Below the pieces are notes generated by a model, which saw nothing but the letters and a program-made list of their open reading frames with translations, did no database searches and was not told the origin of the DNA. Below are positions 46,697-55,801 of a DNA stretch of 64,000 nucleotides, piece by piece; positions within the stretch are counted from its first letter, which is position 1; every line of letters begins with the position of its first letter. This stretch comes from Pseudoalteromonas shioyasakiensis (lineage in GTDB: Bacteria; Pseudomonadota; Gammaproteobacteria; Enterobacterales; Alteromonadaceae). Made by a program: the position numbers and the translations under genes. The stretch is from the NCBI RefSeq assembly GCF_001550135.1, contig NZ_LRUE01000025.1, positions 3,566 through 67,565 on the forward strand, given 5' to 3'.

Positions 46697-47872
46697 ATGT
46701 TTAAACAATTATTACTAATTGCATTTACGTTTTGCTCACTTTCTTCGTATGCAAAAATAAATGAACTACCAGAAGAATTTTCAGACTTTAGCCTTAATCG
46801 AGATATTAAAATTTCGTATGAGGACCTTGATAACTTACTTGAAATGACTGTTATCGACATGGGGATGTCAGACCGAAGCTCTCGCAAATCTCAATCCTCC
46901 ATTGGCACCCGCATGAAATCGCACAGAAACAACGATACTGCGCTTGAAGCCAATCGTTTTTTCTTCGAAGGTGTTACTAAGTCTGAGATAAAGGATGGCT
47001 TTCACAAGATTAGAGTTAGCTTGGAGAAGGTACCTAGCGAAGTGTCGCTGAATGATTTAAGCCTAGACGAGCAGTTAGCTTACTGGCTTAACCTATATAA
47101 TACAGCCATGGTCGAAAAATTAATTGAACACTACCCTATTCGCGACACAGAAGACCTTCTATTTGGTGATGATTCGATTTTAGAAGATGAGTTTTTAACC
47201 GTTGCCGGTTACAAACTTTCACTCAATGATATTCAACATAAAATTGTTTTTGAAAAATTTGGTAAAAAAAAGCCGATAGTTATGTATGGCTTTTATCAAG
47301 GTAACATTGGCAGCCCAAACCTTCGAGATGAAGCATATAAAGGTAGCAAGGTTTACCATCAACTTGTTGAAAATGGCGAGGAATTTGTAAACTCAAATAG
47401 AGGCATGCAAATTAAGCGTAAAAATCGCCTTTATGTATCTAAATATTATGAGCAAGCCGAGTCTTTATTTTCAGATTTCGAAAGTGACTTACGTGAGCAC
47501 TTAGAAGACTACGCTGAAGGTCAAATGAAAAGCGATGTTAAATACGCCAAACGCTTCAAAGTTGATATCGAAGATTGGAGTATTACTGATTTGTATGGTA
47601 CCGACCGTGACTATGGCGGATCGGCATCAACTAACCCTGCAGCAATGCTTAATGCTGTAGTAAGCAACTCAGCTGTACCAATGGGCCCTGAAGGTAGTGG
47701 CGCGGGTATTGGGGCGGTTAATGTGAGTCATATTACAGATTCAATTATGATGCGCACCATGGATTTTGGTCGTTTTTCTCCTGAAATGTTAGAGAAAATC
47801 AAAAAACTTAACTTAAAGCGCCAAGACAACAGTGGCTCTGTTGAGATTAAAGATCTTGATTCAAACAATTAA
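46697..47872 (+). CDS. DUF547-family exported protein A
   Basis: A 391-aa exported protein; ATG at 46697 follows AAGGAAAA and gives signal peptide MFKQLLLIAFTFCSLSSYA. The DUF547 core is at about 115-245: EQLAYWLNLYNTAMVEKLIEHYP, then LSLNDIQHKIVFEKF and PIVMYGFYQGNIGSPNLRDEAYKGSKV. In the usual family motif the last part reads like NCASKSCPPLR; here both cysteines are absent. A tandem paralogue follows after a terminator. Function of the family is unknown. Confidence 0.78.
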   Translation: MFKQLLLIAFTFCSLSSYAKINELPEEFSDFSLNRDIKISYEDLDNLLEMTVIDMGMSDRSSRKSQSSIGTRMKSHRNNDTALEANRFFFEGVTKSEIKDGFHKIRVSLEKVPSEVSLNDLSLDEQLAYWLNLYNTAMVEKLIEHYPIRDTEDLLFGDDSILEDEFLTVAGYKLSLNDIQHKIVFEKFGKKKPIVMYGFYQGNIGSPNLRDEAYKGSKVYHQLVENGEEFVNSNRGMQIKRKNRLYVSKYYEQAESLFSDFESDLREHLEDYAEGQMKSDVKYAKRFKVDIEDWSITDLYGTDRDYGGSASTNPAAMLNAVVSNSAVPMGPEGSGAGIGAVNVSHITDSIMMRTMDFGRFSPEMLEKIKKLNLKRQDNSGSVEIKDLDSNN

Positions 47873-47881
47873 AATAAGAGG

Positions 47882-47917
47882 GCCACTCGTCAAAAGAATG
47901 TGACGGGTGGCTTTTTT
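47882..47917 (+). terminator. Terminator between the two DUF547 genes
   Basis: 11-bp stem GCCACTCGTCA/TGACGGGTGGC with one G-T pair, loop AAAGAATG, then six T. It ends only about 19 bp before the next ATG, so the second gene needs readthrough or its own promoter. Confidence 0.83.
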
Positions 47918-47935
47918 ATGAACAGGGAGTTCGCT

Positions 47936-49081
47936 ATGCTTAAACCACTCTTATTAATAACCGCAATTTTCTTTACTGCACACTCGTCAGCAAAACTAGA
48001 CACTTTACCTGAAGAATTTGCCGATTTCGGCTTAGATAGTGATTTAACAATATCTTATGGTGATTTAGATCAGTTACTTAAAATCACAGTTATTGACTTA
48101 GGCCGCTCAGACCGAGGTTTTCGAAAAGGCCAATCAGGCATTGGTACACGCACCCGAGCACATAAAAATAACGATACAGCTTTAGAAGCAAATCGTTTTT
48201 ATTATGAAGAAGTTGTAAAGGCAAACCTGAAAACTGGTTTTAAAAAAATACGTCTGAGCCTTGAACAAGTTCCTGAACAAATCCCACTTAATGAGCTCGT
48301 TTTATCTGAGCAACTGGCTTATTGGCTAAATTTATATACCACAGCATTATTAGAGAAACTCATTGAGCACTACCCTATCTTTAGTACTGAAGATTTATTA
48401 TTTGGTGATAATTCATTACTTGATGAGGAGTTTATCACTGTTATGGGACATAGCCTGTCTTTAAATGACATACAACACAACATTGTCTTTAAAAAGTTTG
48501 GTAAAAATAAACCGATTGTTATGTATGGATTTCACCAAGGAAATATAGGCAGCCCAAATCTTCGCCCAGAGGCCTATGTAGGAAGCAAAGTGTATTACCA
48601 ACTAGCAGACAATGGTGAGGAATTTGTTAATTCTAACCGAGGTATGCAAATTAAAGGGAAAAATAGACTTTACCTATCCGTCTATTACCAGCAAACAGAA
48701 GCCTTGTTTGACGACTTTGAGCAAGATTTAAAGTCTCATATTGAACACTATACTAATGGCTCTTTAAAAGATGCTGTAGAGTCTTCTAAAGGGTTTAAGC
48801 TTACAATAGATGATTGGCATATCGTGGATTTATATCGCACGCATAGAGCCTATGGCGCCTCTTCTGCTATTAACAGGGCCGCGCTAGAGGGGATAGGAGG
48901 AATGACATATGGATATCGTGCAGCTGACGGAAGCTATATCACCGATCCCTTAACGAAGCGGCTAGCTCAATTTGGTCGATACCCACCACAAGTTTGGAAG
49001 AAAATTCGCAAGCTTTATAAACAAAGAGAACGCATTAAAGGTACTGTAGAAATCAAAGACCTTGATGTAAATCAAGAGTAA
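47936..49081 (+). CDS. DUF547-family exported protein B
   Basis: A 381-aa paralogue of protein A, similar along the whole length (LPEEFADFGLDSDLTISYGDLDQLL, EQLAYWLNLYTTALLEKLIEHYP, GFHQGNIGSPNLRPEAYVGSKVYYQL, VEIKDLDVN at the end). ATG at 47936 follows AGGGAG and gives signal peptide MLKPLLLITAIFFTAHSSA. It also lacks the two family cysteines. The glycine- and alanine-rich stretch near residue 325 of protein A is different here. A hairpin that covers the next gene's ribosome site follows. Confidence 0.78.
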   Translation: MLKPLLLITAIFFTAHSSAKLDTLPEEFADFGLDSDLTISYGDLDQLLKITVIDLGRSDRGFRKGQSGIGTRTRAHKNNDTALEANRFYYEEVVKANLKTGFKKIRLSLEQVPEQIPLNELVLSEQLAYWLNLYTTALLEKLIEHYPIFSTEDLLFGDNSLLDEEFITVMGHSLSLNDIQHNIVFKKFGKNKPIVMYGFHQGNIGSPNLRPEAYVGSKVYYQLADNGEEFVNSNRGMQIKGKNRLYLSVYYQQTEALFDDFEQDLKSHIEHYTNGSLKDAVESSKGFKLTIDDWHIVDLYRTHRAYGASSAINRAALEGIGGMTYGYRAADGSYITDPLTKRLAQFGRYPPQVWKKIRKLYKQRERIKGTVEIKDLDVNQE

Positions 49082-49095
49082 TATTTTACTTTACT

Positions 49096-49132
49096 GTACG
49101 CCCTGTTAACATAAAGCAAAAACAGGGTGTAC
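49096..49132 (+). promoter_or_regulatory. Hairpin covering the ribosome site of the TPR-oxygenase gene
   Basis: 12-bp stem GTACGCCCTGTT/AACAGGGTGTAC with one G-T pair and a 13-nt loop. The 3' arm contains the AGGG ribosome site for the GTG start at 49135. No T-tract follows, so it is not a terminator. Confidence 0.6.
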
Positions 49133-49134
49133 GA

Positions 49135-50925
49135 GTGAATAATTCATTGCAAAGAGCTTTGCACGCATTCAATCAACAACAATATGTGCAGGCATTACAA
49201 CTCCTTTCTTTACATACAAATAAAACCGCTGATTGGTATACATTAAATAGCTTATGTTTATCAGCTGTAAACAAAACTATTGAAGCAGAGCAGTGTTATC
49301 TACAAGGCCTTAGCCAATTTAGCAATCATGTTGGCCTTTTAGACAACTACACAAATCTACTTTGTAAACAAAAAAAGTATGCAGAGTGTATTCAGTTTTG
49401 TGAATACAACACAGCTTCTTTATCACTCGAAAAGCCACGACTTAATTACATTGAAAGCCTAATTTATCAAGATGAATTATTAAAAGCCGAACATTTATTG
49501 AGCAAAACATCGCCCTCGCAGAACACATTCGTTCGTTACCATTGGCTCACTTTAGAACTTTTCGAGCGCTTTGGTGACTTACAACGTATCGAAGAGTATT
49601 TTCAAACAAAATTGCCAGCTCAATTAAAGGGGCAATTTCATTTCGTTTATAAACATGCTTGTAATTATCGAAATTTAGGTCAATTTGCCGAGGCCTTAGC
49701 GCTTTTGCAAATGCTTTTAAAACAGCAACCAAGTGCCGAGTTGCACTACATAGTTGGTTGTACATACTATGATTTACAGCAATATGAACAAGCACAAGCT
49801 CACCTTAAGGCATGCTTAGAACTTGCTCCTAACTATGTACCAGCGCATGAAAGCCTTAACAAGCTCTACTGGGAGCACTCGCAGAGCCAATTAATGAGTT
49901 CATATGCTCAAACTTTCAAAAATTATGATGCAAACCCTGTTCTGATCCACTCTCAAATTGGCCAACTACTGCAACTAGATAAGCTGGAAGAAGCATTATT
50001 AGTAAGCAGTGATGCAACACGAAACCATCCACAAAATTTAGATTTACATCATGCACACAGTATAATTCTAGATAGAACAGGTGACGAAGAAAAAGCATTT
50101 TCACTCCTTCAGCAACTCGTTAAAGCAGCCCCACAAAATGCTCGTTACTGTATTGATTTAGCAAACTTTTACATACAACAAGGCGATTACAGCTCAGCGA
50201 TCTCTCATTTAGAAACCGCAGTAAAATTTAATCCTCACAACCAAGAGCTTTGGGCATATTTAAGTATTGCTTGGCGACTATCAAATAATGATAAATATCA
50301 CTGGTTAACTGACCTAGATAAATTCGTTAAAGTGATGGAGCTACCTGCTCCGCCTGGCTTTAAGACCTTTGCTGATTTTAATGAGCAGTTGCAGGAGCTA
50401 ATGATCAGCCTTCACACAAATAAACTACAACCATTAGATCAAAGTGTGCGCAGTGGCAGCCAAACACAAGGTCACTTGTTACACCGTTCAAACCAACTTA
50501 TTGATTTATTTAAGTCATCTATGAATGAATGCATTAATCAATACCTGATGCAGCTACCAGAGGATGCTAACCACCCTCTATTAGCGCGTAATCATAAACG
50601 CTTTGTTGCCAGAGGTAGTTGGTCGGTGAAACTAGAAGAAGGCGGTTTTCATGCTAATCATATCCACCCTCAAGGTTGGTTATCAGCGCCGAGCTATATT
50701 TCTATTCCTAATGAGATGAGTAAAGATGATGAAACTAAAAATGGCTGGCTTAAGCTAGGAGAAACCAGTCTTAACTTAGGTGAGCGTGAGTCTATAGCTC
50801 GTGAAATATGCCCTGAGGAAGGTCAAATTATTATATTTCCAAGCTATATTTGGCATGGTACATACCAACTAAAAAGTACTAGCCCTCGGCTAACTATTCC
50901 GTGTGATATCATGCCCTTAAAATAA
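49135..50925 (+). CDS. TPR protein with C-terminal 2OG-Fe(II) oxygenase-like domain
   Basis: A 596-aa cytosolic protein (no signal peptide), GTG start with AGGG seven bases upstream. Residues about 5-390 are tetratricopeptide repeats (EAQAHLKACLELAPNYVPA-type units, e.g. QQYEQAQAHLKACLELAP). The C-terminus resembles the putative 2OG-Fe(II) oxygenase family TIGR02466: HIH at 509-511, PSYIWH with His574, and Arg585 (SPRLTIP) as likely Fe and 2-oxoglutarate ligands. It may hydroxylate a protein or peptide held by the TPRs. It converges on a TPR-sulfotransferase. Confidence 0.82.
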   Translation: MNNSLQRALHAFNQQQYVQALQLLSLHTNKTADWYTLNSLCLSAVNKTIEAEQCYLQGLSQFSNHVGLLDNYTNLLCKQKKYAECIQFCEYNTASLSLEKPRLNYIESLIYQDELLKAEHLLSKTSPSQNTFVRYHWLTLELFERFGDLQRIEEYFQTKLPAQLKGQFHFVYKHACNYRNLGQFAEALALLQMLLKQQPSAELHYIVGCTYYDLQQYEQAQAHLKACLELAPNYVPAHESLNKLYWEHSQSQLMSSYAQTFKNYDANPVLIHSQIGQLLQLDKLEEALLVSSDATRNHPQNLDLHHAHSIILDRTGDEEKAFSLLQQLVKAAPQNARYCIDLANFYIQQGDYSSAISHLETAVKFNPHNQELWAYLSIAWRLSNNDKYHWLTDLDKFVKVMELPAPPGFKTFADFNEQLQELMISLHTNKLQPLDQSVRSGSQTQGHLLHRSNQLIDLFKSSMNECINQYLMQLPEDANHPLLARNHKRFVARGSWSVKLEEGGFHANHIHPQGWLSAPSYISIPNEMSKDDETKNGWLKLGETSLNLGERESIAREICPEEGQIIIFPSYIWHGTYQLKSTSPRLTIPCDIMPLK

Positions 50926-50928
50926 TAA

Positions 50929-50957
50929 AAAAGACCATCTAAATGATGGTCTTTTTT
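50929..50957. terminator. Bidirectional terminator
   Basis: Stem AAGACCATC/GATGGTCTT (50931-50939, 50945-50953), loop TAAAT, A-run before and T-run after. Serves the convergent oxygenase and sulfotransferase genes. Confidence 0.9.
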
Positions 50958-50965
50958 ATTACCAA

Positions 50966-52612
50966 TTACTTATTTAACAGCGCTTTGGCATCTTGGTAGG
51001 ATTTTTCATCGGCCTGTATGTGTTCAAGGTAATTTGCAAATCGTCCTGAGGATGACTTATAAAGTGGCTTTCTAACCTGCCATACACTCGCTGTACTTAC
51101 AGTGCCAGATTTATTGTGAAATCGCTGGGCTTCATCAGTATATTCAAGCCCTAGAAAGCGAAACAGTTGTTCTAAAATCTGCTCGGGTGAGCAAACGAGC
51201 TGATCGTAATTCAGAGTAAAAATATCATTACTGAAACACGACTGCCAATGTGACTTAATACGTTGCTGCTGCTCATAGTGATGTAGAGTATCACCTAGGG
51301 ATACAGCATAGTTTAAGCTCGGACCCAAATGCTGGAAAAAAGCTGACAAGCTATTGTCTTTAATATCTCGCTCTGTCCATATAATCTTAGCTTTTGGATA
51401 GAGCTGCTTGATAATGTCTAAGTAAAGGTAATTTTCAGGGCGTTTATCTGTTACATAAAGCGCACCTTCAGCTCTTAAAGTTAATTGTTCTTTATAACCA
51501 TCAATAAATTCAGGCTCTTTAGCCTTATTAACAAGTGTCTTTTCATCGCCAATCAAATTGAATAACGATGAATGTAAATAGGCAATTTCACCACCTGCCG
51601 ATATTTGCTCGTTAGAGCTGATGATTTGTTCAATTAGTGTTGAGCCAGAACGAAACATACCACAAATTATAATGGGTGTTATTGAACTATTCGCTTCTTG
51701 CAGAGCAATATTACGAGCTAAGGTGTAGTCAGTAATCTTCTCAGCAGATTGCCGATCATAGGCTGGTAAATACTTTTTATTGTAATGATTAGCTTTTACA
51801 TAATAATGCCAAGCTTTCTGATAGTTTTTACAATCATTAAATACTTTACCAAGTGCATAATAAATATCAGCACATGCTATGTCATCTGACTCTCGCTTTA
51901 AAATGGCTAAGCTTGCTTGTTCATAGTCAATTGCATCGCGCTCAGTGAAGGTTTCAATATCGGCCAATCTTGCTTGAGCCATCGCATTAAATGCATCTAT
52001 TTTTAAAACCTGTTGAAAGCCTTTTTTCGCTTTCTCTTTATCACCAAGCTGTTCGTAAATATTTGCCAATGAAAAGTGAGCTTGAAGATTATTTGCATCA
52101 TGACTAATCGCTTGTTGTAAGTAACGTACGGCATCATCGGGTTGATGTAATTGCTCATTATGCATAAAAGCAATTTCTATTAAAGCGGGTGCTTTAAACT
52201 GCTCAGATAATGTTAGAGCTTGTTCAAAGAAGCGCATCGCTGAATCGTAGTTATCAAGCTTTCCTTCTATTTTTCCTAGCTGAAAGCAAATATCAGCTTG
52301 CTGCGGATTTGTCTCATATAAAGGTAATAGCGCGCTTTTTGCAATTTTGAACTCACCACAACTTATACTTAATTGTACTAAGGTCAGTACATAATCAAAC
52401 TTTTTTGGAGCTATCGATACCAGTTTTTGGCAATAGGCAATGGCTGTTTCAGTATCTTGTTGCCGCATAGCTACTTTGAAAAGGATCTGTAACGCTTTTT
52501 CAGCAAACTCATTGTTATGTGTTAACGGTTTTAATAATTCTATCCCCTGGCTAACTTTACCTTGCTGAAGTAAAGCAACAGCTTGGGTAAACGCGTGTTG
52601 TTCTGATGTCAT
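50966..52612 (-). CDS. TPR-sulfotransferase 1
   Basis: A 548-aa cytosolic protein. TPRs fill about residues 10-285 (NYDSAMRFFEQALTLSEQ, NNLQAHFSLANIYEQLGDKEKAKKGFQQVLKID). The sulfotransferase domain has the PAPS 5'-phosphosulfate loop FRSGST at 320-325 (CGMFRSGSTLIEQIISSN) and a 3'-phosphate region around IIWTERDIKDNSLSAF. It should transfer sulfate from PAPS to an unknown acceptor. ATG at 52612 follows GGGGAA; a longer frame would start inside the upstream terminator. It follows receptor 3 on the same strand. Confidence 0.88.
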   Translation of the reverse strand: MTSEQHAFTQAVALLQQGKVSQGIELLKPLTHNNEFAEKALQILFKVAMRQQDTETAIAYCQKLVSIAPKKFDYVLTLVQLSISCGEFKIAKSALLPLYETNPQQADICFQLGKIEGKLDNYDSAMRFFEQALTLSEQFKAPALIEIAFMHNEQLHQPDDAVRYLQQAISHDANNLQAHFSLANIYEQLGDKEKAKKGFQQVLKIDAFNAMAQARLADIETFTERDAIDYEQASLAILKRESDDIACADIYYALGKVFNDCKNYQKAWHYYVKANHYNKKYLPAYDRQSAEKITDYTLARNIALQEANSSITPIIICGMFRSGSTLIEQIISSNEQISAGGEIAYLHSSLFNLIGDEKTLVNKAKEPEFIDGYKEQLTLRAEGALYVTDKRPENYLYLDIIKQLYPKAKIIWTERDIKDNSLSAFFQHLGPSLNYAVSLGDTLHHYEQQQRIKSHWQSCFSNDIFTLNYDQLVCSPEQILEQLFRFLGLEYTDEAQRFHNKSGTVSTASVWQVRKPLYKSSSGRFANYLEHIQADEKSYQDAKALLNK

Positions 52613-52638
52613 TGTTTCCCCATATAAAAGCTTCCCCA

Positions 52639-52665
52639 TAAAAAAAGCGAGCCGAAGCTCGCTTT
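52639..52665 (-). terminator. Terminator of TonB-dependent receptor 3
   Basis: Stem AAAGCGAGC/GCTCGCTTT (52644-52652, 52657-52665), loop CGAA (TTCG on the transcript), T-run on the minus strand. Confidence 0.9.
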
Positions 52666-52687
52666 ATCATACATTAATTAATTCAAA

Positions 52688-55546
52688 TTAGAATTTTAAT
52701 GAAACGCTTGCGTGGAAGTAACGACCTAGAGTGTCGTAGTAACCAGCAACTGCGTTACCATTTGTAGATAATGTACCGCCTACTAGTGGTGGCTCTTTAT
52801 CTAATACGTTGTTCACACCAACAAGTACGCGAGTGTAATCATTGATAGTGAATGAACCTTTAAGGTCAAGGTAGCTTTGTGAACCAATGCCGTCTTGAAC
52901 TAAAGTGTCAGAACCTGTGTAGTCATTAACTGCACTGAAGTAACGCCATTTAGCAGTAGCTTTCCACCAGCTACCTGTGTCGTAGCTTGCAGTTAGAACA
53001 TGACGCCATTCTGGTTGTGGGAAACAGCCATTGTCTAGTGTATCAACACAGTCATACGGTTCACTTACACCTGGAATATCTTCATATTCTTTAGTCATCA
53101 TGTAAGTACCGATTAGGCTTGTAGAAAGTGTACCACCGCCGATTTCCATGTCATAGTTAGCACTTAAATCAACACCTTCAAAATGAATGTTACCTAAGTT
53201 AGTGTTTGTTGCTACAACTTGACCAGAACCAATCCATAAGCTGCCGCTACCAGGAGTACGTTCAATCTTATCACAGAATTGAGCATCGCCTGTTAGACCA
53301 CACTGACGAACGATTAACTCTGGGTCAATTGCACCGATTGCATCTTCAAGGTCGATATCCCAGTAATCGATTGAGAAGTTAAAGCTCTCAAATGGGTTAC
53401 CAACAACACCTAGAGTGATTGTATCTGCGATTTCAGGGCTTAGATCAGGGTTACCACCGAAGAAACCGTTATACTGATCTGCAGGGCTCTTACCTACGTT
53501 ACCGTATTGAGACGCTGTAATACCTGTGTTAGCACAAGCTGCTTGGCTAAGTTCTGGAGTTGCAGTCGCACATGGATCTACACCTGCCCATAAACCTTGG
53601 CTTTGTTGAGCGAATAGCTCACCGTTGTTTGCAGAACGTACAGCACGGTTGTAACTTGAACGGATTTTCCAGTTCTCAGTTACGTCCCAGTTCATTGCTA
53701 CTTTATAAGTAGGCTCTGAACCTGAAGTACTGTAATCAGACCAACGATAACCTAAGTCAATTAATAGACTTTCAACACCAGTGATACCTTCAACGATAGG
53801 AATACTTAACTCACCGAAGAATTCAGTTACATCGTACTCACCGTTAAGGCTCTTAGTAGGACCACCTTGACCAAGTAATAGACCTTGTGCGTAAACTTCA
53901 TCCGCTGTACGGCCAAATGTTTCTTCACGGTACTCAGCACCGAATACTGCAGCAAGTGGGTAATCTGAAGAAGGAAGACCAAATTCAAATTCACCTGTTA
54001 CGAAGCCACTTACGATGAACTGTTCAGTAACACCGTTAAGAATCGCAGTACCAGTTAATGCGCCAGCTGATTCAGCAGAAACACCTTGGTATGTGAATAC
54101 TTCGTAAGGGATACAGCCATCAGTTGCGGCACAGTCTTCACCATTTGCAGAAAGCGCAGTACTGATACGTGGACCGAAGAAGTCATTTTCGTATGCAGAA
54201 GATGAAGAAGTTGAACCATATTGCATGAACGCTTCATATGACCAAAGGTCACTGATTTCACCTTTACTACCTAGTACTAAGCGGAATGAGCTGTGCTCAA
54301 GTTGGTTAACACGTGGGCCACCTTCAACGTTACGCTTACCAATGTAAGTAGCAAATTGGTCACCAGAAGTTAAACCGAAACGGTCAGTTAGGTTTTGACG
54401 CTGTGCATCTGTAAGAAGAGGGCTATCGTAATCGATTACGTAGTTTTCATTAAAGAACGTTCCCGATTCTGCGATTTGTGCAGAAGTACGGTCACGCATG
54501 AACATAGCTTCAATGAATGGGTGGAAGTTATCGTTTACTTCATAGTTAGCGAATAAGCCCATTGTGTGGCGCTCATCCGGACGCATAAAGTGGTTTACTG
54601 GTGCGTAGTTATAAACGTTACCGCTTGAAGGAATGAAGCTGCTATCAGAACCAAGTGTCCAGTAATCGTAATCATCCCAATCAAATGCGCCTGTGTCAGT
54701 TACACCTGAGATATAGAAGTTAGGAACTACCGCGTTACCAGAACCACCACACGCTGTACCTGCAGCATTAAGAGCACATGAAGAGTAATCACGTGCGCCT
54801 TGGCGTAATTCGTTTTGTTTGTTGTAAGTGAAATAACCTACAGCATGACCTTTACCGCTATCGAATGAACCACCTAAAGTAGCAGAGAAATCAAACGATG
54901 AACCGTCAAAGCCTGAGCTTCCATCAGGGTAATCAAAATCACGGTCATCCATTAAACCTTGGATGTACTCGTTGTCGTTATCGTGTTGATAAGCTGTTGA
55001 ACCAAGGTTTACTTCGAAACCTTCGAACTGATCGTCCATCACGAAGTTTACAACACCCGCTACCGCGTCAGCACCGTAAGTTGATGAACCACCACCTGTC
55101 ATAACGTCAACGCGTTTGATAAGTGCAGCTGGAATTTGGTTAATATCAGCAGACTGGCTGTAGATACCACCAGCTTGCATACGACGACCGTTGATAAGTA
55201 CTAGAGTACGCTGTGAACCCATACCACGTAAATCAAGAGTAGCAGTACCAGAAGCACCATTTGATTGGAATGCAGTGCTTGAAGCTTCTAGTTGAGGCAA
55301 GCTGTTCATCATGTCTTCAACACGAGTGAAACCAGCTACTTCGATTTCTTCAGCTGTTGTAACTTGTACTGGGCTTGCAGTTTCGATATCAGTACGTTTG
55401 ATACGTGAACCTGTAACTTCAATACGTTCAACTTTTTCTACTGCTTCTTCTTCAGCAGCATAAGAGTTTACAGAAAACGCAGCTGTTGAAGCTGTACCAA
55501 AAGCAAGCGCTAAGCGAACTGCTTTTGAAACTTTATTATTTAACAT
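52688..55546 (-). CDS. TonB-dependent receptor 3
   Basis: Outer-membrane transporter of 952 aa: signal peptide MLNNKVSKAVRLALAFGTA, plug (VERIEVTGSRIKRTDIETASPVQV, LDLRGMGSQRTLVLINGRRM, GGGSSTYGADAVAGVVNFVMDDQF), barrel ending YFHASVSLKF. Cysteine pairs in extracellular loops (CALNAAGTACGG, CAATDGC) suggest disulfides. The plug resembles receptor 1 more than receptor 2. Terminated before TPR-sulfotransferase 1. Substrate unknown. Confidence 0.93.
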   Translation of the reverse strand: MLNNKVSKAVRLALAFGTASTAAFSVNSYAAEEEAVEKVERIEVTGSRIKRTDIETASPVQVTTAEEIEVAGFTRVEDMMNSLPQLEASSTAFQSNGASGTATLDLRGMGSQRTLVLINGRRMQAGGIYSQSADINQIPAALIKRVDVMTGGGSSTYGADAVAGVVNFVMDDQFEGFEVNLGSTAYQHDNDNEYIQGLMDDRDFDYPDGSSGFDGSSFDFSATLGGSFDSGKGHAVGYFTYNKQNELRQGARDYSSCALNAAGTACGGSGNAVVPNFYISGVTDTGAFDWDDYDYWTLGSDSSFIPSSGNVYNYAPVNHFMRPDERHTMGLFANYEVNDNFHPFIEAMFMRDRTSAQIAESGTFFNENYVIDYDSPLLTDAQRQNLTDRFGLTSGDQFATYIGKRNVEGGPRVNQLEHSSFRLVLGSKGEISDLWSYEAFMQYGSTSSSSAYENDFFGPRISTALSANGEDCAATDGCIPYEVFTYQGVSAESAGALTGTAILNGVTEQFIVSGFVTGEFEFGLPSSDYPLAAVFGAEYREETFGRTADEVYAQGLLLGQGGPTKSLNGEYDVTEFFGELSIPIVEGITGVESLLIDLGYRWSDYSTSGSEPTYKVAMNWDVTENWKIRSSYNRAVRSANNGELFAQQSQGLWAGVDPCATATPELSQAACANTGITASQYGNVGKSPADQYNGFFGGNPDLSPEIADTITLGVVGNPFESFNFSIDYWDIDLEDAIGAIDPELIVRQCGLTGDAQFCDKIERTPGSGSLWIGSGQVVATNTNLGNIHFEGVDLSANYDMEIGGGTLSTSLIGTYMMTKEYEDIPGVSEPYDCVDTLDNGCFPQPEWRHVLTASYDTGSWWKATAKWRYFSAVNDYTGSDTLVQDGIGSQSYLDLKGSFTINDYTRVLVGVNNVLDKEPPLVGGTLSTNGNAVAGYYDTLGRYFHASVSLKF

Positions 55547-55560
55547 TTGATTCTCCCTGG

Positions 55561-55576
55561 ACCACTATATTGTGGC
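55561..55576 (-). other. 5'-UTR stem-loop of receptor 3
   Basis: CCAC/GTGG with a 6-nt loop, extended by one G-U pair on the transcript, just upstream of the conserved CCAGGGAGAATCAAATG. It is weak alone; the support is positional agreement with receptors 1 and 2. Confidence 0.5.
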
Positions 55577-55592
55577 TATATTTAGCATAAGC

Positions 55593-55643
55593 TTGTTTAT
55601 TATTTGTATCGCATCAGGACTGCGACAAACAAATAATAAACAA
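55593..55643. promoter_or_regulatory. 51-nt long hairpin upstream of receptor 3
   Basis: Perfect 15-bp arms TTGTTTATTATTTGT/ACAAATAATAAACAA (55593-55607, 55629-55643) with an inner TCGCA/TGCGA stem and a 7-nt loop. It ends 47 nt from the receptor 3 start codon. No T-tract follows. I could not assign a confident promoter in the remaining 158 bp to polB, which hold no gene. Confidence 0.7.
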
Positions 55644-55801
55644 ATAAAACAAAATATCCAGCCCTTTATTTACAATTTTTTAATGAAGCAGCAAAAAGTT
55701 TACTTTTTCTTGTTTTGTGGACAAAAAACACACAAATAAGCGTTTAAACTGAGCTTACCGATCATTCATCGCAACAAAGAGTCAAAAAAATGTTAATTTT
55801 T

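Noticed and set aside
47882..47917. Attenuator peptide or leader for the second DUF547 gene
   Set aside because: The hairpin plus T-run is an ordinary terminator and no leader ORF with unusual codons precedes it.
49096..49132. Rho-independent terminator after the second DUF547 gene
   Set aside because: The stem is strong but is followed by GAGTGAATAA with no T-run, and it overlaps the next gene's ribosome site.
55593..55643. Terminal inverted repeats of a small mobile element
   Set aside because: Arms are only 21 bp apart and no target-site duplication is visible; an RNA hairpin or operator fits better.
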